A stretch of 64,000 nt of DNA from positions 1 to 64,000 of the forward strand of contig JAZRVT010000031.1 in NCBI GenBank assembly GCA_045599325.1, in the 5' to 3' direction. Below the pieces are notes generated by a model. It had not been told where the DNA came from. It searched no databases and saw only the letters and a list, made by a program, of their open reading frames with translations. This document shows positions 7,683-16,551 of the stretch, piece by piece; the stretch's first letter is position 1; every line of letters starts with the position of its first letter. This DNA comes from Cacconaster sp045599325. GTDB taxonomy: Bacteria > Bacteroidota > Bacteroidia > Bacteroidales > UBA932. The position numbers were made by a program, and so were the translations under genes.

Positions 7683-9383
7683 TTACTTGCCGGAATAGAC
7701 GGCCTTGCCGTCGATGATAGTGGCGATGAGCCTGGAAGCGTGGATCTCTTCGACAGGGTCCTTGAGGAAATCCTTGTCGAATACTGTGGCGTTTGCAATC
7801 TTGCCCACCTCGAGGGAGCCGAGACGGCTCTCCTCTTTCCAGAGATATGCCACGTTGACTGTCATCGACTTGAGGACATCCATCCTTGTGACAGCTTCTT
7901 CGGGCGCCCTGAGGGAGGCCTCGTCACCAAGCTTCGCCCTGAGCACGCCGTTGCAGAAAGTGTGAGGGATGCTGACAACGGTGCTGACGGGGTAGTCGGT
8001 GTGCGAGACATTGACTGCGCCGGCATCTATGAATGATTTGACCGGATAGCCTCTCTCAGCCTTCTCCCGGCCGACGAAATCGCACTCCTGCTTGAAGATA
8101 TCCGGACTCTTCGGCACCCATAGCGGTGCGGTGCCCGCAATCACGTTGTAGTCAGCGAACCTCTTGAAATCAGTCGGATTGACGAGCTGCAGGTGGACAA
8201 GGAGATTCCTCTGGTCGAAGTCGCCTGTCTCAGCGGCAGCCTCCGCTATAGCGTCGAGCATGAAGCCTACCGCGCCGTCACCGATGGTGTGAGCGTGGAC
8301 GCTGAGGCCGTTCCTGCTGGATTCCTTGATCAGCCTGACGGCCACATCGTGGTCCGCGTAGCGCTCAAGTCCGTGATAGCCCGGGATATCGAGATAGTCA
8401 CCGTCAAGCCAGCCGGTGTGGGCCTCGACAACTCCGTCTATGAATATCTTCATTCCGATGACCTTGAAATAGTCGTTGTTGTACTTCTTGATGTCACTGA
8501 CCGCAGCCTTCACATCCTCTTCAGGGGCAGTGCTGTCATCCTTCACGAGATGGTATGCATAGGTGCGGAGCTTGAGGCCGCCATCCCTGCCGAGTTCGGA
8601 ATAGGCCTGCTTGGCCCCATCGCCTATCAGCTCGACACCGGCCTCGCTTGCGGCAGTGTAGCCCTTGGAGACGAAGAAATCCTGCCAGGCAAGGATATAT
8701 TCCTTGAACTCCTCCACAGGAATCTTGACAAGTGTGATGAGCGAAGTGGCGGCGCTTTCAGTCAGAAGTCCTGTAGGCCTCCCCTTCTCATCCACGCGCA
8801 CCAGCGCCGGCCCGAGCTTCTTAGCATATTTCTTATTGATATTCTGCTGCTTCATCAGCTTGCGGTTGACCCACATCGAGTGGCCGTCGAGCGATGAGAG
8901 CATCACCGGCTTCTTTGTGTTCAGGGCATCGAGCATACCGGCTGTCGGTTCAGCGACAATCCAGGGCTTCCAGCCGCTGCCGACATAGATGTCCTTGTCA
9001 GGGTGCGCCCCGATCCACTCGTTCATAATCCTCACATAGTCCTCCACCGACTCTCCGGCAGAGAGGTCCGCCTGTCCCACCAGCCTCTGGCCGGCCGCAG
9101 CGCCGTGGGCGTGCGCCTCGAGGAAGCCCGGGTAGACAGTATTGCTGCCGTAGTCCAGGACCTCCGTGTTCTCTCCGCGAAGTGTCATCGCGACAGACTT
9201 GGAGCCGACGAAGCGGATGATGCCGCCTGTGACGGTCATCGCCTCTGCCTCGGGCTTGCCGGGGTTCATAGTTATTATGTGTCCGAGAATGATCTGGTCC
9301 GCCACAGGGGCGTCAGGGGTACGGCTGCAGCCGGCCAGAAGAGCCAGAACAGCAGCAATCATTACTATTGAGCATCTTTTCAT
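7683..9383 (-). CDS. YtcJ-like amidohydrolase lipoprotein
   Basis: A lipobox signal (MKRCSIVMIAAVLALLAGC) indicates membrane attachment; an in-frame ATG at 9395 is an alternative start. The body is an amidohydrolase-superfamily TIM barrel of the YtcJ/amidohydrolase-3 type: GFLEAHAHG (metal histidines), a central K-x-F-x-DGVVEAHTGW segment, HAHTIGDGAV, LVHLQLV and a late SHTDYPV. Such enzymes hydrolyse amides or imides, but substrates are rarely known. It lies between the M28 peptidase (15-base gap from the preferred start) and the cyanophycinase-like gene, so it may process released dipeptides or modified amino acids. Length (~566 residues) is normal for the family. Confidence 0.85.
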   Translation of the reverse strand: MKRCSIVMIAAVLALLAGCSRTPDAPVADQIILGHIITMNPGKPEAEAMTVTGGIIRFVGSKSVAMTLRGENTEVLDYGSNTVYPGFLEAHAHGAAAGQRLVGQADLSAGESVEDYVRIMNEWIGAHPDKDIYVGSGWKPWIVAEPTAGMLDALNTKKPVMLSSLDGHSMWVNRKLMKQQNINKKYAKKLGPALVRVDEKGRPTGLLTESAATSLITLVKIPVEEFKEYILAWQDFFVSKGYTAASEAGVELIGDGAKQAYSELGRDGGLKLRTYAYHLVKDDSTAPEEDVKAAVSDIKKYNNDYFKVIGMKIFIDGVVEAHTGWLDGDYLDIPGYHGLERYADHDVAVRLIKESSRNGLSVHAHTIGDGAVGFMLDAIAEAAAETGDFDQRNLLVHLQLVNPTDFKRFADYNVIAGTAPLWVPKSPDIFKQECDFVGREKAERGYPVKSFIDAGAVNVSHTDYPVSTVVSIPHTFCNGVLRAKLGDEASLRAPEEAVTRMDVLKSMTVNVAYLWKEESRLGSLEVGKIANATVFDKDFLKDPVEEIHASRLIATIIDGKAVYSGK

Positions 9384-9398
9384 ATTCTGAATCATTAC

Positions 9399-10724
9399 TT
9401 ATCTGCCTGGTCTTGAATCCGCCTCTATGTATGAGGTCACAAGCCTGAAGAGGGACTCGTAAGTCTCTGTGTAGAAGTGGTCCATATTGTCAAGGTGAGT
9501 GTGATAGTATGGGAATGCATCGCCGCTCTCATTCTCAAAGAGAATGCACGGGACCCCTTTCTGAGCATACGGCCAGTGGTCGCTGTTGGCGGCAAGCTCT
9601 CCCTTGTGGAGTTCCTTGAAGAGGCCGCACTCCCCGCTGATTCTCTGCATCACCTCAAAACCTGCCTCGCCGGGCCCGCTCACCTCGCAGTACTGCACAG
9701 GATTGTTGTCGCCCACCATATCGAAGTTGAAGAGATACTTTATGGATCCCAGCGGCATCGAGGGGTGCTCAACCTGGAATGTGGAGCCGCGCAGGTTGGC
9801 GTCCTCTCCGGAAAAGGCGATGAACCAGATGTCGAACTGCGGTCTGTTGGCGGCATAATACTCTGCAAGAGTGATGATTGCGGCTGTTCCTGAAGCGTTG
9901 TCATTGGCGCCGGGGTAATAGAGCCCGCGGCCGAGGTTGCCGAGGTGGTCATAGTGGGCGATGAAGAGGTAGCAGCTGTCGTGGCGCGCCCCCTCCACCC
10001 TGGCTATCACATTGCTGCTCTCGTAGCCCTCCAGGAATCTGTTCTCGACATCGAGAGTAACTTCACGTGCATCCTTCGGAAAATCGGGTGACACCCAGAC
10101 AATAGGCTTGCCGGAGACCTTCTCACCGTATGCCTTGTAGAACTTCAGTGGCGTGTCCCAGGTATAGACCACGCCGCCGTTCGGAGCGCCGTCCACAGTC
10201 TCGAGCCTGCGGAAGTCCTTGGAATGGCGGTAAGTGAACCAGAAGTCGCACACCACGAGCGCACCTTTGTTCTCAGGCTTCCGGAGATCCTCGAAAAGGC
10301 GCTGGGAATCATAGTTCAGCGTGTCGACGTAATAGAGAGGGAACCTCCCCTTCGCCCCTGGGGAATACTCCCTCATCACAAAGCCGGTTCCAGGCTCCAG
10401 TTTCCTGCCGTCGACGGTCATCTCCATCCTGCCGGGGAATGTGTTGATGTCTATTTTGAAAGGCTGGAGAATCACCTCGTCTGCGCCGGCCTTCCGGAAC
10501 TGTTTCTCTATATACCTGCCGGCCTTGATGACGCCGTCCTTCGCGTAGCCCCTGCCCTGGTATCTCGCAGAACTCAGGGATGCGGTGATCTCCCGGAAGC
10601 GGGCAGTGCTCCCCGCTTCCTGGGTGCCTGCGGAGGTTCCGGCACCCGGCCCGCAGGACAGTGCGCAGCAGAGCAGCAGCGCGAAGCCAATGAGACAGGC
10701 TGGAGCATAGGATATCCTTTTCAT
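9399..10724 (-). CDS. M28-family zinc aminopeptidase lipoprotein
   Basis: The signal peptide ends in a lipobox (CALSC); ATG 10724 (MKRISY) is preferred over 10739. Metal-site motifs appear in order: FIAHYDHLG, YPGANDNASGTAA, AFSGEDANLRGS, FNFDMVGDN and AANSDHWPYA, matching co-catalytic zinc aminopeptidases of family M28. Between about residues 120 and 240 there is a PA-like insert typical of the family. The expected role is trimming N-terminal residues from peptides at the cell surface or in the periplasm. It is first in the operon with the amidohydrolase and cyanophycinase-like genes and has a promoter element at 10755-10762. Confidence 0.88.
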   Translation of the reverse strand: MKRISYAPACLIGFALLLCCALSCGPGAGTSAGTQEAGSTARFREITASLSSARYQGRGYAKDGVIKAGRYIEKQFRKAGADEVILQPFKIDINTFPGRMEMTVDGRKLEPGTGFVMREYSPGAKGRFPLYYVDTLNYDSQRLFEDLRKPENKGALVVCDFWFTYRHSKDFRRLETVDGAPNGGVVYTWDTPLKFYKAYGEKVSGKPIVWVSPDFPKDAREVTLDVENRFLEGYESSNVIARVEGARHDSCYLFIAHYDHLGNLGRGLYYPGANDNASGTAAIITLAEYYAANRPQFDIWFIAFSGEDANLRGSTFQVEHPSMPLGSIKYLFNFDMVGDNNPVQYCEVSGPGEAGFEVMQRISGECGLFKELHKGELAANSDHWPYAQKGVPCILFENESGDAFPYYHTHLDNMDHFYTETYESLFRLVTSYIEADSRPGR

Positions 10725-10754
10725 ATCTGATTGAAGCAATCTTGATTAATCTTA

Positions 10755-10762
10755 CAAATTTA
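10755..10762 (-). promoter_or_regulatory. Promoter for the peptide-degradation operon
   Basis: Minus-strand TAAATTTG matches TAnnTTTG; a TTGTTG lies 20 bases further upstream, the expected -33 spacing. The remaining intergenic DNA to 10987 is AT-rich; a near-match on the plus strand (TATTTTCG, 10935-10942) could serve the leucine dehydrogenase gene. Confidence 0.55.
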
Positions 10763-10987
10763 TTCCAAAAAAAACGCATCTGCAACAAATCGATACCGCG
10801 TCTGCCGATATCGGATAATAATTAAGTGACAATCTTTTAATTAGACATTCAGATTATTACAGGAAACAGTTCTAATCCGTTATGTTCAAGAGACTTCAAG
10901 CGAAAAAAAATTATCACTTCAGCGAAAAAAACACTATTTTCGCACTTCGTAAAAGCAGATACAAACCAATATTAAATATCTACCGCA

Positions 10988-12028
10988 ATGTCAGCTTCAT
11001 TGAATCTCATCAGTGAGTACAATCACGAGAAAGTCCTCTTTGTAAACAATGATAAAGCCGGCCTTCACGCCATCATCGCAGTCCACAACACAAATCTCGG
11101 TCCTGCTATCGGCGGATGCCGCCTCTACCCATACAACCACCTCGGAGACGCCCTCTTCGACGTCTGCCGCCTCTCAAGGGGTATGAGCCATAAGAATGCG
11201 GCTGCAGGCCTTCCTTGCGGCGGCGCGAAGGGTGTGATCATCGCATCCCCTCTCCAGAAGACAGAAGCCCTCTTCGAAGCGTTCGGAGAGGCAGTCCAGA
11301 GCCTCGGCGGCTGCTACTACACAGCAGAAGACGTCAACACCACTGTCGACGATATGAACATCGTCCTCCGCAAGACCCAGTATGTGGTCGGCCGCGAGAA
11401 TGTCAGCGGTGACCCTTCACCTTTCACCGCATACGGTGTCTTCTGCGGAATCAAGGCAATCGCCAACAAGCTCAACGGCACTGACGACCTCCACGGTGTG
11501 AAGATCGCCCTCCAGGGCCTCGGCCACGTGGGATTCGACCTCTGCCGCCAGCTCCACGAGGCAGGCGCCGAACTCATAGTCGCAACCCACTCAAACCGCA
11601 AGAACATGCAGGTCGCAGTCGAGGAATGGGGTGCAAAGGAAGTGACCGACGAGGAGCTCTACGGTGTCGAGTGCGACATCCTCTCCCCTAACGCCCTCGG
11701 CGCTACCATCAACTACACCACCCTCCCTATGCTGAAGTGCCGTGCCATCGCAGGTGCCGCCAACAACCAGCTCCTCGACGACGAATGCGGCAAGATCCTC
11801 CGCGAGAAGGACATCCTCTACGCCCCTGACTTCATCATCAACGGCGGCGGTGTCATCAACGCTGCTCAGGAGGCATTCACAGTTTACAACAGGGAGAATG
11901 TCCTCAAGCAGGTAGAGAACATCTACAACACCATCAGCTGGATTGTAGACGAGGCAAAGGCAACCGGCGTCCCTGAGGGAATCATCGCGCGCGAGTTTGC
12001 TGAGAACCGCATCAAGAACGGCCTTTAA
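10988..12028 (+). CDS. Leucine (branched-chain amino acid) dehydrogenase
   Basis: A 346-residue Glu/Leu/Phe/Val dehydrogenase-family enzyme, which interconverts branched-chain amino acids and 2-oxo acids with NAD. The short length and the motifs GPAIGGCRLYPY, GMSHKNAAAGLPCGGAKGVI (substrate/catalytic lysines at about 69 and 81), TAEDVNTT (catalytic Asp) and the Rossmann GLGHVG fit the leucine dehydrogenase group rather than ~450-residue glutamate dehydrogenases. In Bacteroidales this commonly serves branched-chain amino acid metabolism. The downstream gene starts 12 bases after the stop and may be cotranscribed. Confidence 0.88.
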   Translation: MSASLNLISEYNHEKVLFVNNDKAGLHAIIAVHNTNLGPAIGGCRLYPYNHLGDALFDVCRLSRGMSHKNAAAGLPCGGAKGVIIASPLQKTEALFEAFGEAVQSLGGCYYTAEDVNTTVDDMNIVLRKTQYVVGRENVSGDPSPFTAYGVFCGIKAIANKLNGTDDLHGVKIALQGLGHVGFDLCRQLHEAGAELIVATHSNRKNMQVAVEEWGAKEVTDEELYGVECDILSPNALGATINYTTLPMLKCRAIAGAANNQLLDDECGKILREKDILYAPDFIINGGGVINAAQEAFTVYNRENVLKQVENIYNTISWIVDEAKATGVPEGIIAREFAENRIKNGL

Positions 12029-12040
12029 CATCCAGCAGCC

Positions 12041-13177
12041 GTGAAACTGCCAAGAACCATCGCCCTTCTGGGCGCAATCCTCCTCCTGGGCGCCTGCTCG
12101 GGAGGAGTTTTTTCTGAGCTTGAATCCGAGCTGGAGGAGGTCGCGCGCAGGTATGACTGCGTGGGTATGAGCGTTGCCGCCGTCAAGGGCGGCGAGATTG
12201 TCTGGCTCGGCGACTTCGGAGTGAAGAACATCGAAAGCGGCGAGCCTGTCGACCGCAGCACACTCTACCGCATCGCATCGATATCGAAGTCCTTTGCGGC
12301 CACTTCTATGATGCAGCTGGTCGACCGGGGGCTGATCACCCTCGACACTGACGTGAGCACAGTGGCCGGCTTCCCTGTCCGCAACCCGAAGTATCCCGAC
12401 ACCCCTGTCACTCTGGAGATGCTGATGTGCCATCTGTCGAGCATCGACGATTTCGGTGGATACACCTCGATGGACTTCCTCAATCCGGAAGTCAACCCGG
12501 ATTGGCAGAACTGCTATCTGGACTGCGAGCCGGGCACCGAGTTCCACTACTGCGAGTTCAACTACGGCATCGTGGCGGCGCTTCTGGAGAAGCTCACAGG
12601 CGAGCGCTTCGACGAGTATGTCAAGGAGCATATCTTCGACGCACTGCATATTGACGGAGGATATATCCCTGATTCCCTGGACTCAAGACGTTTCGCGAGC
12701 CTCTACAACGTGAGCGACAGCGCTGTCGTGGAGCGCCCGGACGCCTATGATTCGCGCAGCGGGGTGCTCGACAGCTACCGGCTCGGAGTCAGCGCGCCGG
12801 GCGTCTGTCCGTCGAGCGGCATCAAGATATCTGCCGAAGGGCTGGCCACCTATATGCTGATGCATATGGACCGCGGCTGGTCACAGGCCGCCGGCTGCAG
12901 GATTCTCTCTGAGGAGAGCGCGCTTGCGATGCAGGCGTCGCACACAGGCGAAGAAGGCTACGGCCTCGCCCTCGGGCGCACAGCGGAGTTCATCCCCGGC
13001 GTGGAGACTGTCGGCCACACCGGCGGGGCCTACGGCCTGCGCTCAGTGATGTGCTGGACCCGTGACGCCGATTTCGGTGTCGTGATGATCTGCAGCGGCT
13101 CCCGCGAGCCTCTCCCCGACGAACCGACCCTCTTCCAGGCTGTCATCCAGCCCGTCTACCGGGCGCTGATGGAATAG
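12041..13177 (+). CDS. Serine beta-lactamase-like lipoprotein hydrolase
   Basis: The GTG start at 12041 gives a lipobox signal (LLLGACSGG). The protein has the class C beta-lactamase/esterase layout: S-I-S-K (nucleophile Ser80, Lys83) about 60 residues into the mature chain, a tyrosine-motif region HYCEFNYG, and VGHTGGAYGLRS in the KTG position. Relatives include EstB-like esterases, D-aminopeptidases and peptidoglycan-modifying enzymes; true antibiotic resistance is not implied. At 378 residues the length is normal. It follows leucine dehydrogenase by 12 bases. Confidence 0.85.
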   Translation: MKLPRTIALLGAILLLGACSGGVFSELESELEEVARRYDCVGMSVAAVKGGEIVWLGDFGVKNIESGEPVDRSTLYRIASISKSFAATSMMQLVDRGLITLDTDVSTVAGFPVRNPKYPDTPVTLEMLMCHLSSIDDFGGYTSMDFLNPEVNPDWQNCYLDCEPGTEFHYCEFNYGIVAALLEKLTGERFDEYVKEHIFDALHIDGGYIPDSLDSRRFASLYNVSDSAVVERPDAYDSRSGVLDSYRLGVSAPGVCPSSGIKISAEGLATYMLMHMDRGWSQAAGCRILSEESALAMQASHTGEEGYGLALGRTAEFIPGVETVGHTGGAYGLRSVMCWTRDADFGVVMICSGSREPLPDEPTLFQAVIQPVYRALME

Positions 13178-13237
13178 CCGCCGGGCGCTGTGAGTTTGAA
13201 GATTATTGACTATCTTAGCACGGAAAACCTGAAACAT

Positions 13238-13522
13238 ATGGACTGGTCGGGAATCATACTTGGTGCATCGGCATTCTTGATAATTGGATTATTCCATCCT
13301 GTCGTGATCAAAGCAGAATATCACTGGGGCAAACGGTGCTGGTGGCTGTTCGCCGTTGCCGGACTTGGATTCTGCATTGCATCGCTCCTGGCCAGTGGAG
13401 TGCTTTCAGCAGTACTGGGTGTCATCGGGTTCAGCTGCTTCTGGTCGATACTGGAGCTCTTTGAACAGGAAAAGCGGGTCGCCAAAGGCTGGTTCCCGTC
13501 AAATCCCAAAAAGAAGAAATAA
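13238..13522 (+). CDS. DUF4491 small membrane protein
   Basis: ATG 13238 sits in the CATATG context common here; the frame also reaches a GTG at 13190, which is less likely. The ~94-residue product has three hydrophobic segments (GIILGASAFLIIGLF, WWLFAVAGLGFCIASLLA, GVLSAVLGVIGFSCFWSI) and the conserved ending LELFEQEKRVAKGWFPSNPKKKK that I associate with DUF4491 proteins of Bacteroidetes. It should lie in the inner membrane with a basic cytoplasmic tail. Function is unknown. The pfkA promoter element begins just after its stop. Confidence 0.78.
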   Translation: MDWSGIILGASAFLIIGLFHPVVIKAEYHWGKRCWWLFAVAGLGFCIASLLASGVLSAVLGVIGFSCFWSILELFEQEKRVAKGWFPSNPKKKK

Positions 13523-13528
13523 AAATGT

Positions 13529-13536
13529 TACCTTTG
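13529..13536 (+). promoter_or_regulatory. Promoter -7 element for pfkA
   Basis: TACCTTTG matches TAnnTTTG, 55 bases ahead of the chosen pfkA start. Confidence 0.55.
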
Positions 13537-13591
13537 CACGTTGTGGGCCGCTCTGGTCCGATGCCGAATAAACGATAAAAGGAATTGCCCT

Positions 13592-14566
<975 letters not shown>

Positions 14567-14611
14567 CGCGCCAGCGTGAATTGTAAGCAACTGACTAACA
14601 ACAGATAACAT

Positions 14612-14642
14612 AAAATGCTCCCCCTGTTCAGGGGAGCATTTT
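14612..14642. terminator. Bidirectional intrinsic terminator between pfkA and the Wzi-like gene
   Basis: A perfect 12-bp stem (14612-14623 with 14631-14642) and 7-base loop begins with AAAA and ends with TTTT, so it can work for both converging genes. Confidence 0.85.
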
Positions 14643-14688
14643 GCATTAAGCGCTGATACTCAACACCTCGCAAATCACGCGACCGATA

Positions 14689-16233
14689 TCACGGCCGCAG
14701 CTCGAAGGCGAGACCGACCATCACGCCGAAATTGTCCGGAAGGATTCCGCCGCGGTCATAGTAGAGGCCGTAGATGAAGGCTGTAGAAAAGCCGGCGGAG
14801 CCGTACCTGCCGCTGCCCGCGCCGCGCCGCAGAAACCCCTCGATCCGTCCCGTGAAGGCCCCGGAGAACTGCCACACGCCGGTCTCGTGGACCGTCCCCC
14901 ACGGCTTCTGCCATTGCGACTCACCCTCATAAGGCGCAGCGTAGGTGCCATAATTCTGGCTGAGCGTGAGCATCAGCCTGTAGGGCTGCCGCCTGAAAAG
15001 CTTTCCCCCGAGACCGAGATGATATGCGCGGAGGCGGTTGTTCTCCACCCCGAGGCAGCCGACCGGACTCCAGGTGCCAGCGCGGGTCCCTTTCGCGAAG
15101 AAGAGCGGGTCGCCGGCACACCTGCCCCAGAATGTCCAGCCGGAGCGGTATTCGCCATTGTTGAAATAGTTGTCGCCGCCAGTCGTGGAGACGCCCTTCG
15201 GCGTGGTGCTGTGCCCCTCCTCGTCGAAGGTCTCGTGCTGTGTGGAGCCGGACTGATATCGTGTGTACTGGTGTTCGAGCACGATGTCCGAAATCCAGTG
15301 CGTCTTATCTTTCAAACTGAAGCTCAGCGTGTTGACTCCGTCCGGAAAATTCTGGAAACCCATACCGGAGCCGTCGTTGTAAGGGATGTCGTGCTGGAAG
15401 ACAGCGCTCCACGCCGTCTCTTCGTATGTGAACCTGAAGCACTCGCCGCCGCCGTGGTCGCCGATCACATTGAGTTTGTCGCTCCGTGTGCCGTCATCCC
15501 CCGCCGACCTGCCGGTAATCACCCTCAGGTAGTTTTCAAGGTTGACTTTCATCTTGCCGTATTTCGGGCTTTCGCCGCCCCAGAGTGCATAGTGGTCGAG
15601 CGAGAGGTCGAAGCGGAACTTCGGGGTTATGTGCCAGGCCAGGCCGGCGCGCATCCTGTGGACAAGGGCCCCTTTCACATAGCGCTGGTCAATGGTCCAG
15701 TAGTCGCCGTATGCGCCGTACAGCTGGAGACGCTGCCCGGTGAAGGGCACTCCGACAGGGTCGAGTGTCACAAGATAGCCCGGCAGCGAACGAGAGTTGC
15801 CGCTTTCAATGATATGTCCGCCTGTGACAGAGAGCGAACCGAGGCTTGCGTCGGCCCCGGTGAAATCGTTTTCGCGGTGCTTGATGCCCGCGTCCAGAGT
15901 CAGGGCCTTCCAGCGGATGCTGCCGTAGAGTTCATCCACCATAGTCTGGAAATCAGCGGTTTGGCCGGATACGAGCGACTGCCCGGAAACGACAGGACGG
16001 CTGTTGCTGCTGGCTGCCCCTAAGCCGCTGCTGTAATTGCCGGCGACAGATGCGCCGAAGCGGTACTGGAACTCTTTCGAGGGGTCGAACTGGCTGCGCG
16101 CCGACACCATCGCCAGCCCGCCGCTGTACTGCGGCATCAGCCCGTACTGGTTGGCAGTCATCCAGAACGGCAGCTGCCCGTCCCCGGAAGCCAGCGCCCC
16201 CATCATCATCAGCGAAAGGATAAAATCATTCAT
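14689..16233 (-). CDS. Wzi-like capsule assembly outer-membrane protein
   Basis: A 514-residue protein with a short signal-like N-terminus and then LPFWMTANQYGLMPQYSGG, the opening motif of Bacteroidales Wzi-family proteins. Alternating aromatic strands through the length and a C-terminal ...VGLAFELRP fit an outer-membrane beta-barrel. Wzi proteins help attach or organise capsular polysaccharide at the surface. It lies away from the main polysaccharide operon but only about 1.8 kb beyond its end. It has its own promoter element at 16274-16281 and shares a divergent region with the small gene at 16346. Confidence 0.8.
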   Translation of the reverse strand: MNDFILSLMMMGALASGDGQLPFWMTANQYGLMPQYSGGLAMVSARSQFDPSKEFQYRFGASVAGNYSSGLGAASSNSRPVVSGQSLVSGQTADFQTMVDELYGSIRWKALTLDAGIKHRENDFTGADASLGSLSVTGGHIIESGNSRSLPGYLVTLDPVGVPFTGQRLQLYGAYGDYWTIDQRYVKGALVHRMRAGLAWHITPKFRFDLSLDHYALWGGESPKYGKMKVNLENYLRVITGRSAGDDGTRSDKLNVIGDHGGGECFRFTYEETAWSAVFQHDIPYNDGSGMGFQNFPDGVNTLSFSLKDKTHWISDIVLEHQYTRYQSGSTQHETFDEEGHSTTPKGVSTTGGDNYFNNGEYRSGWTFWGRCAGDPLFFAKGTRAGTWSPVGCLGVENNRLRAYHLGLGGKLFRRQPYRLMLTLSQNYGTYAAPYEGESQWQKPWGTVHETGVWQFSGAFTGRIEGFLRRGAGSGRYGSAGFSTAFIYGLYYDRGGILPDNFGVMVGLAFELRP

Positions 16234-16273
16234 ACTCAGTCACTTGTCGAACCTCGACAGCATACACAATCAT

Positions 16274-16281
16274 CAAAATTA
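16274..16281 (-). promoter_or_regulatory. Promoter -7 element for the Wzi-like gene
   Basis: Minus-strand TAATTTTG matches TAnnTTTG, 41 bases upstream of the start. Confidence 0.5.
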
Positions 16282-16323
16282 CATAATTCTTATGCAATTC
16301 CGAAGTATTTCCGACTATTTTTC

Positions 16324-16331
16324 TATTTTTG
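16324..16331 (+). promoter_or_regulatory. Promoter -7 element for the small gene at 16346
   Basis: TATTTTTG matches TAnnTTTG and lies 15 bases before ATG 16346; it is divergent from the Wzi promoter 43 bases away. Confidence 0.5.
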
Positions 16332-16345
16332 CAAATACAAATGCA

Positions 16346-16537
16346 ATGTCTCAGCCGATGAAAAGATCCGCAAATACAATCTTTGAACAATGCCGGCCTT
16401 TCTCAGGTGCGCCAGGCAGGAATCGCTCAGCCATCTACGTCACTCCAGCCTCAAGAGTCATATCTGTCAATACGCTGACGATACTCTGCGGGAGTCCCAG
16501 GGAGACTGAGACCGACCCGGAAGAAGATCTGCTCTAG
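16346..16537 (+). CDS. Small protein related to the VKVIE...C family (63 aa)
   Basis: ATG 16346 (or 16358, MKRSAN) follows a promoter element by about 15 bases. The product has a basic N-terminus, then YVTPASRVISVNTLTILCGS and an acidic end DPEEDLL. The spacing of the Tyr-x-x-Pro start, the V-x-I/V strand, the single late cysteine and the acidic terminus follows the products at 1505-1663 and 3572-3709, though identity is lower. It precedes the aldehyde dehydrogenase gene by 14 bases rather than a lipoprotein gene. No function is known to me. Confidence 0.5.
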   Translation: MSQPMKRSANTIFEQCRPFSGAPGRNRSAIYVTPASRVISVNTLTILCGSPRETETDPEEDLL

Positions 16538-16551
16538 CAGACACTGCGCAT

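Noticed and set aside
7670..7798. 43-residue N-terminal extension of the cyanophycinase-like protein
   Set aside because: It reads back into the amidohydrolase gene, and the ATG at 7669 begins a textbook signal peptide.
11591..12649. Long antisense frame (352 residues) across leucine dehydrogenase and the beta-lactamase-like gene
   Set aside because: Frame opposite two well-supported genes in GC-rich DNA, with no recognisable domain or start context.
14887..16023. Long plus-strand frame (378 residues) opposite the Wzi-like gene
   Set aside because: Composition-driven shadow; no family features, while the minus-strand frame has clear Wzi motifs.
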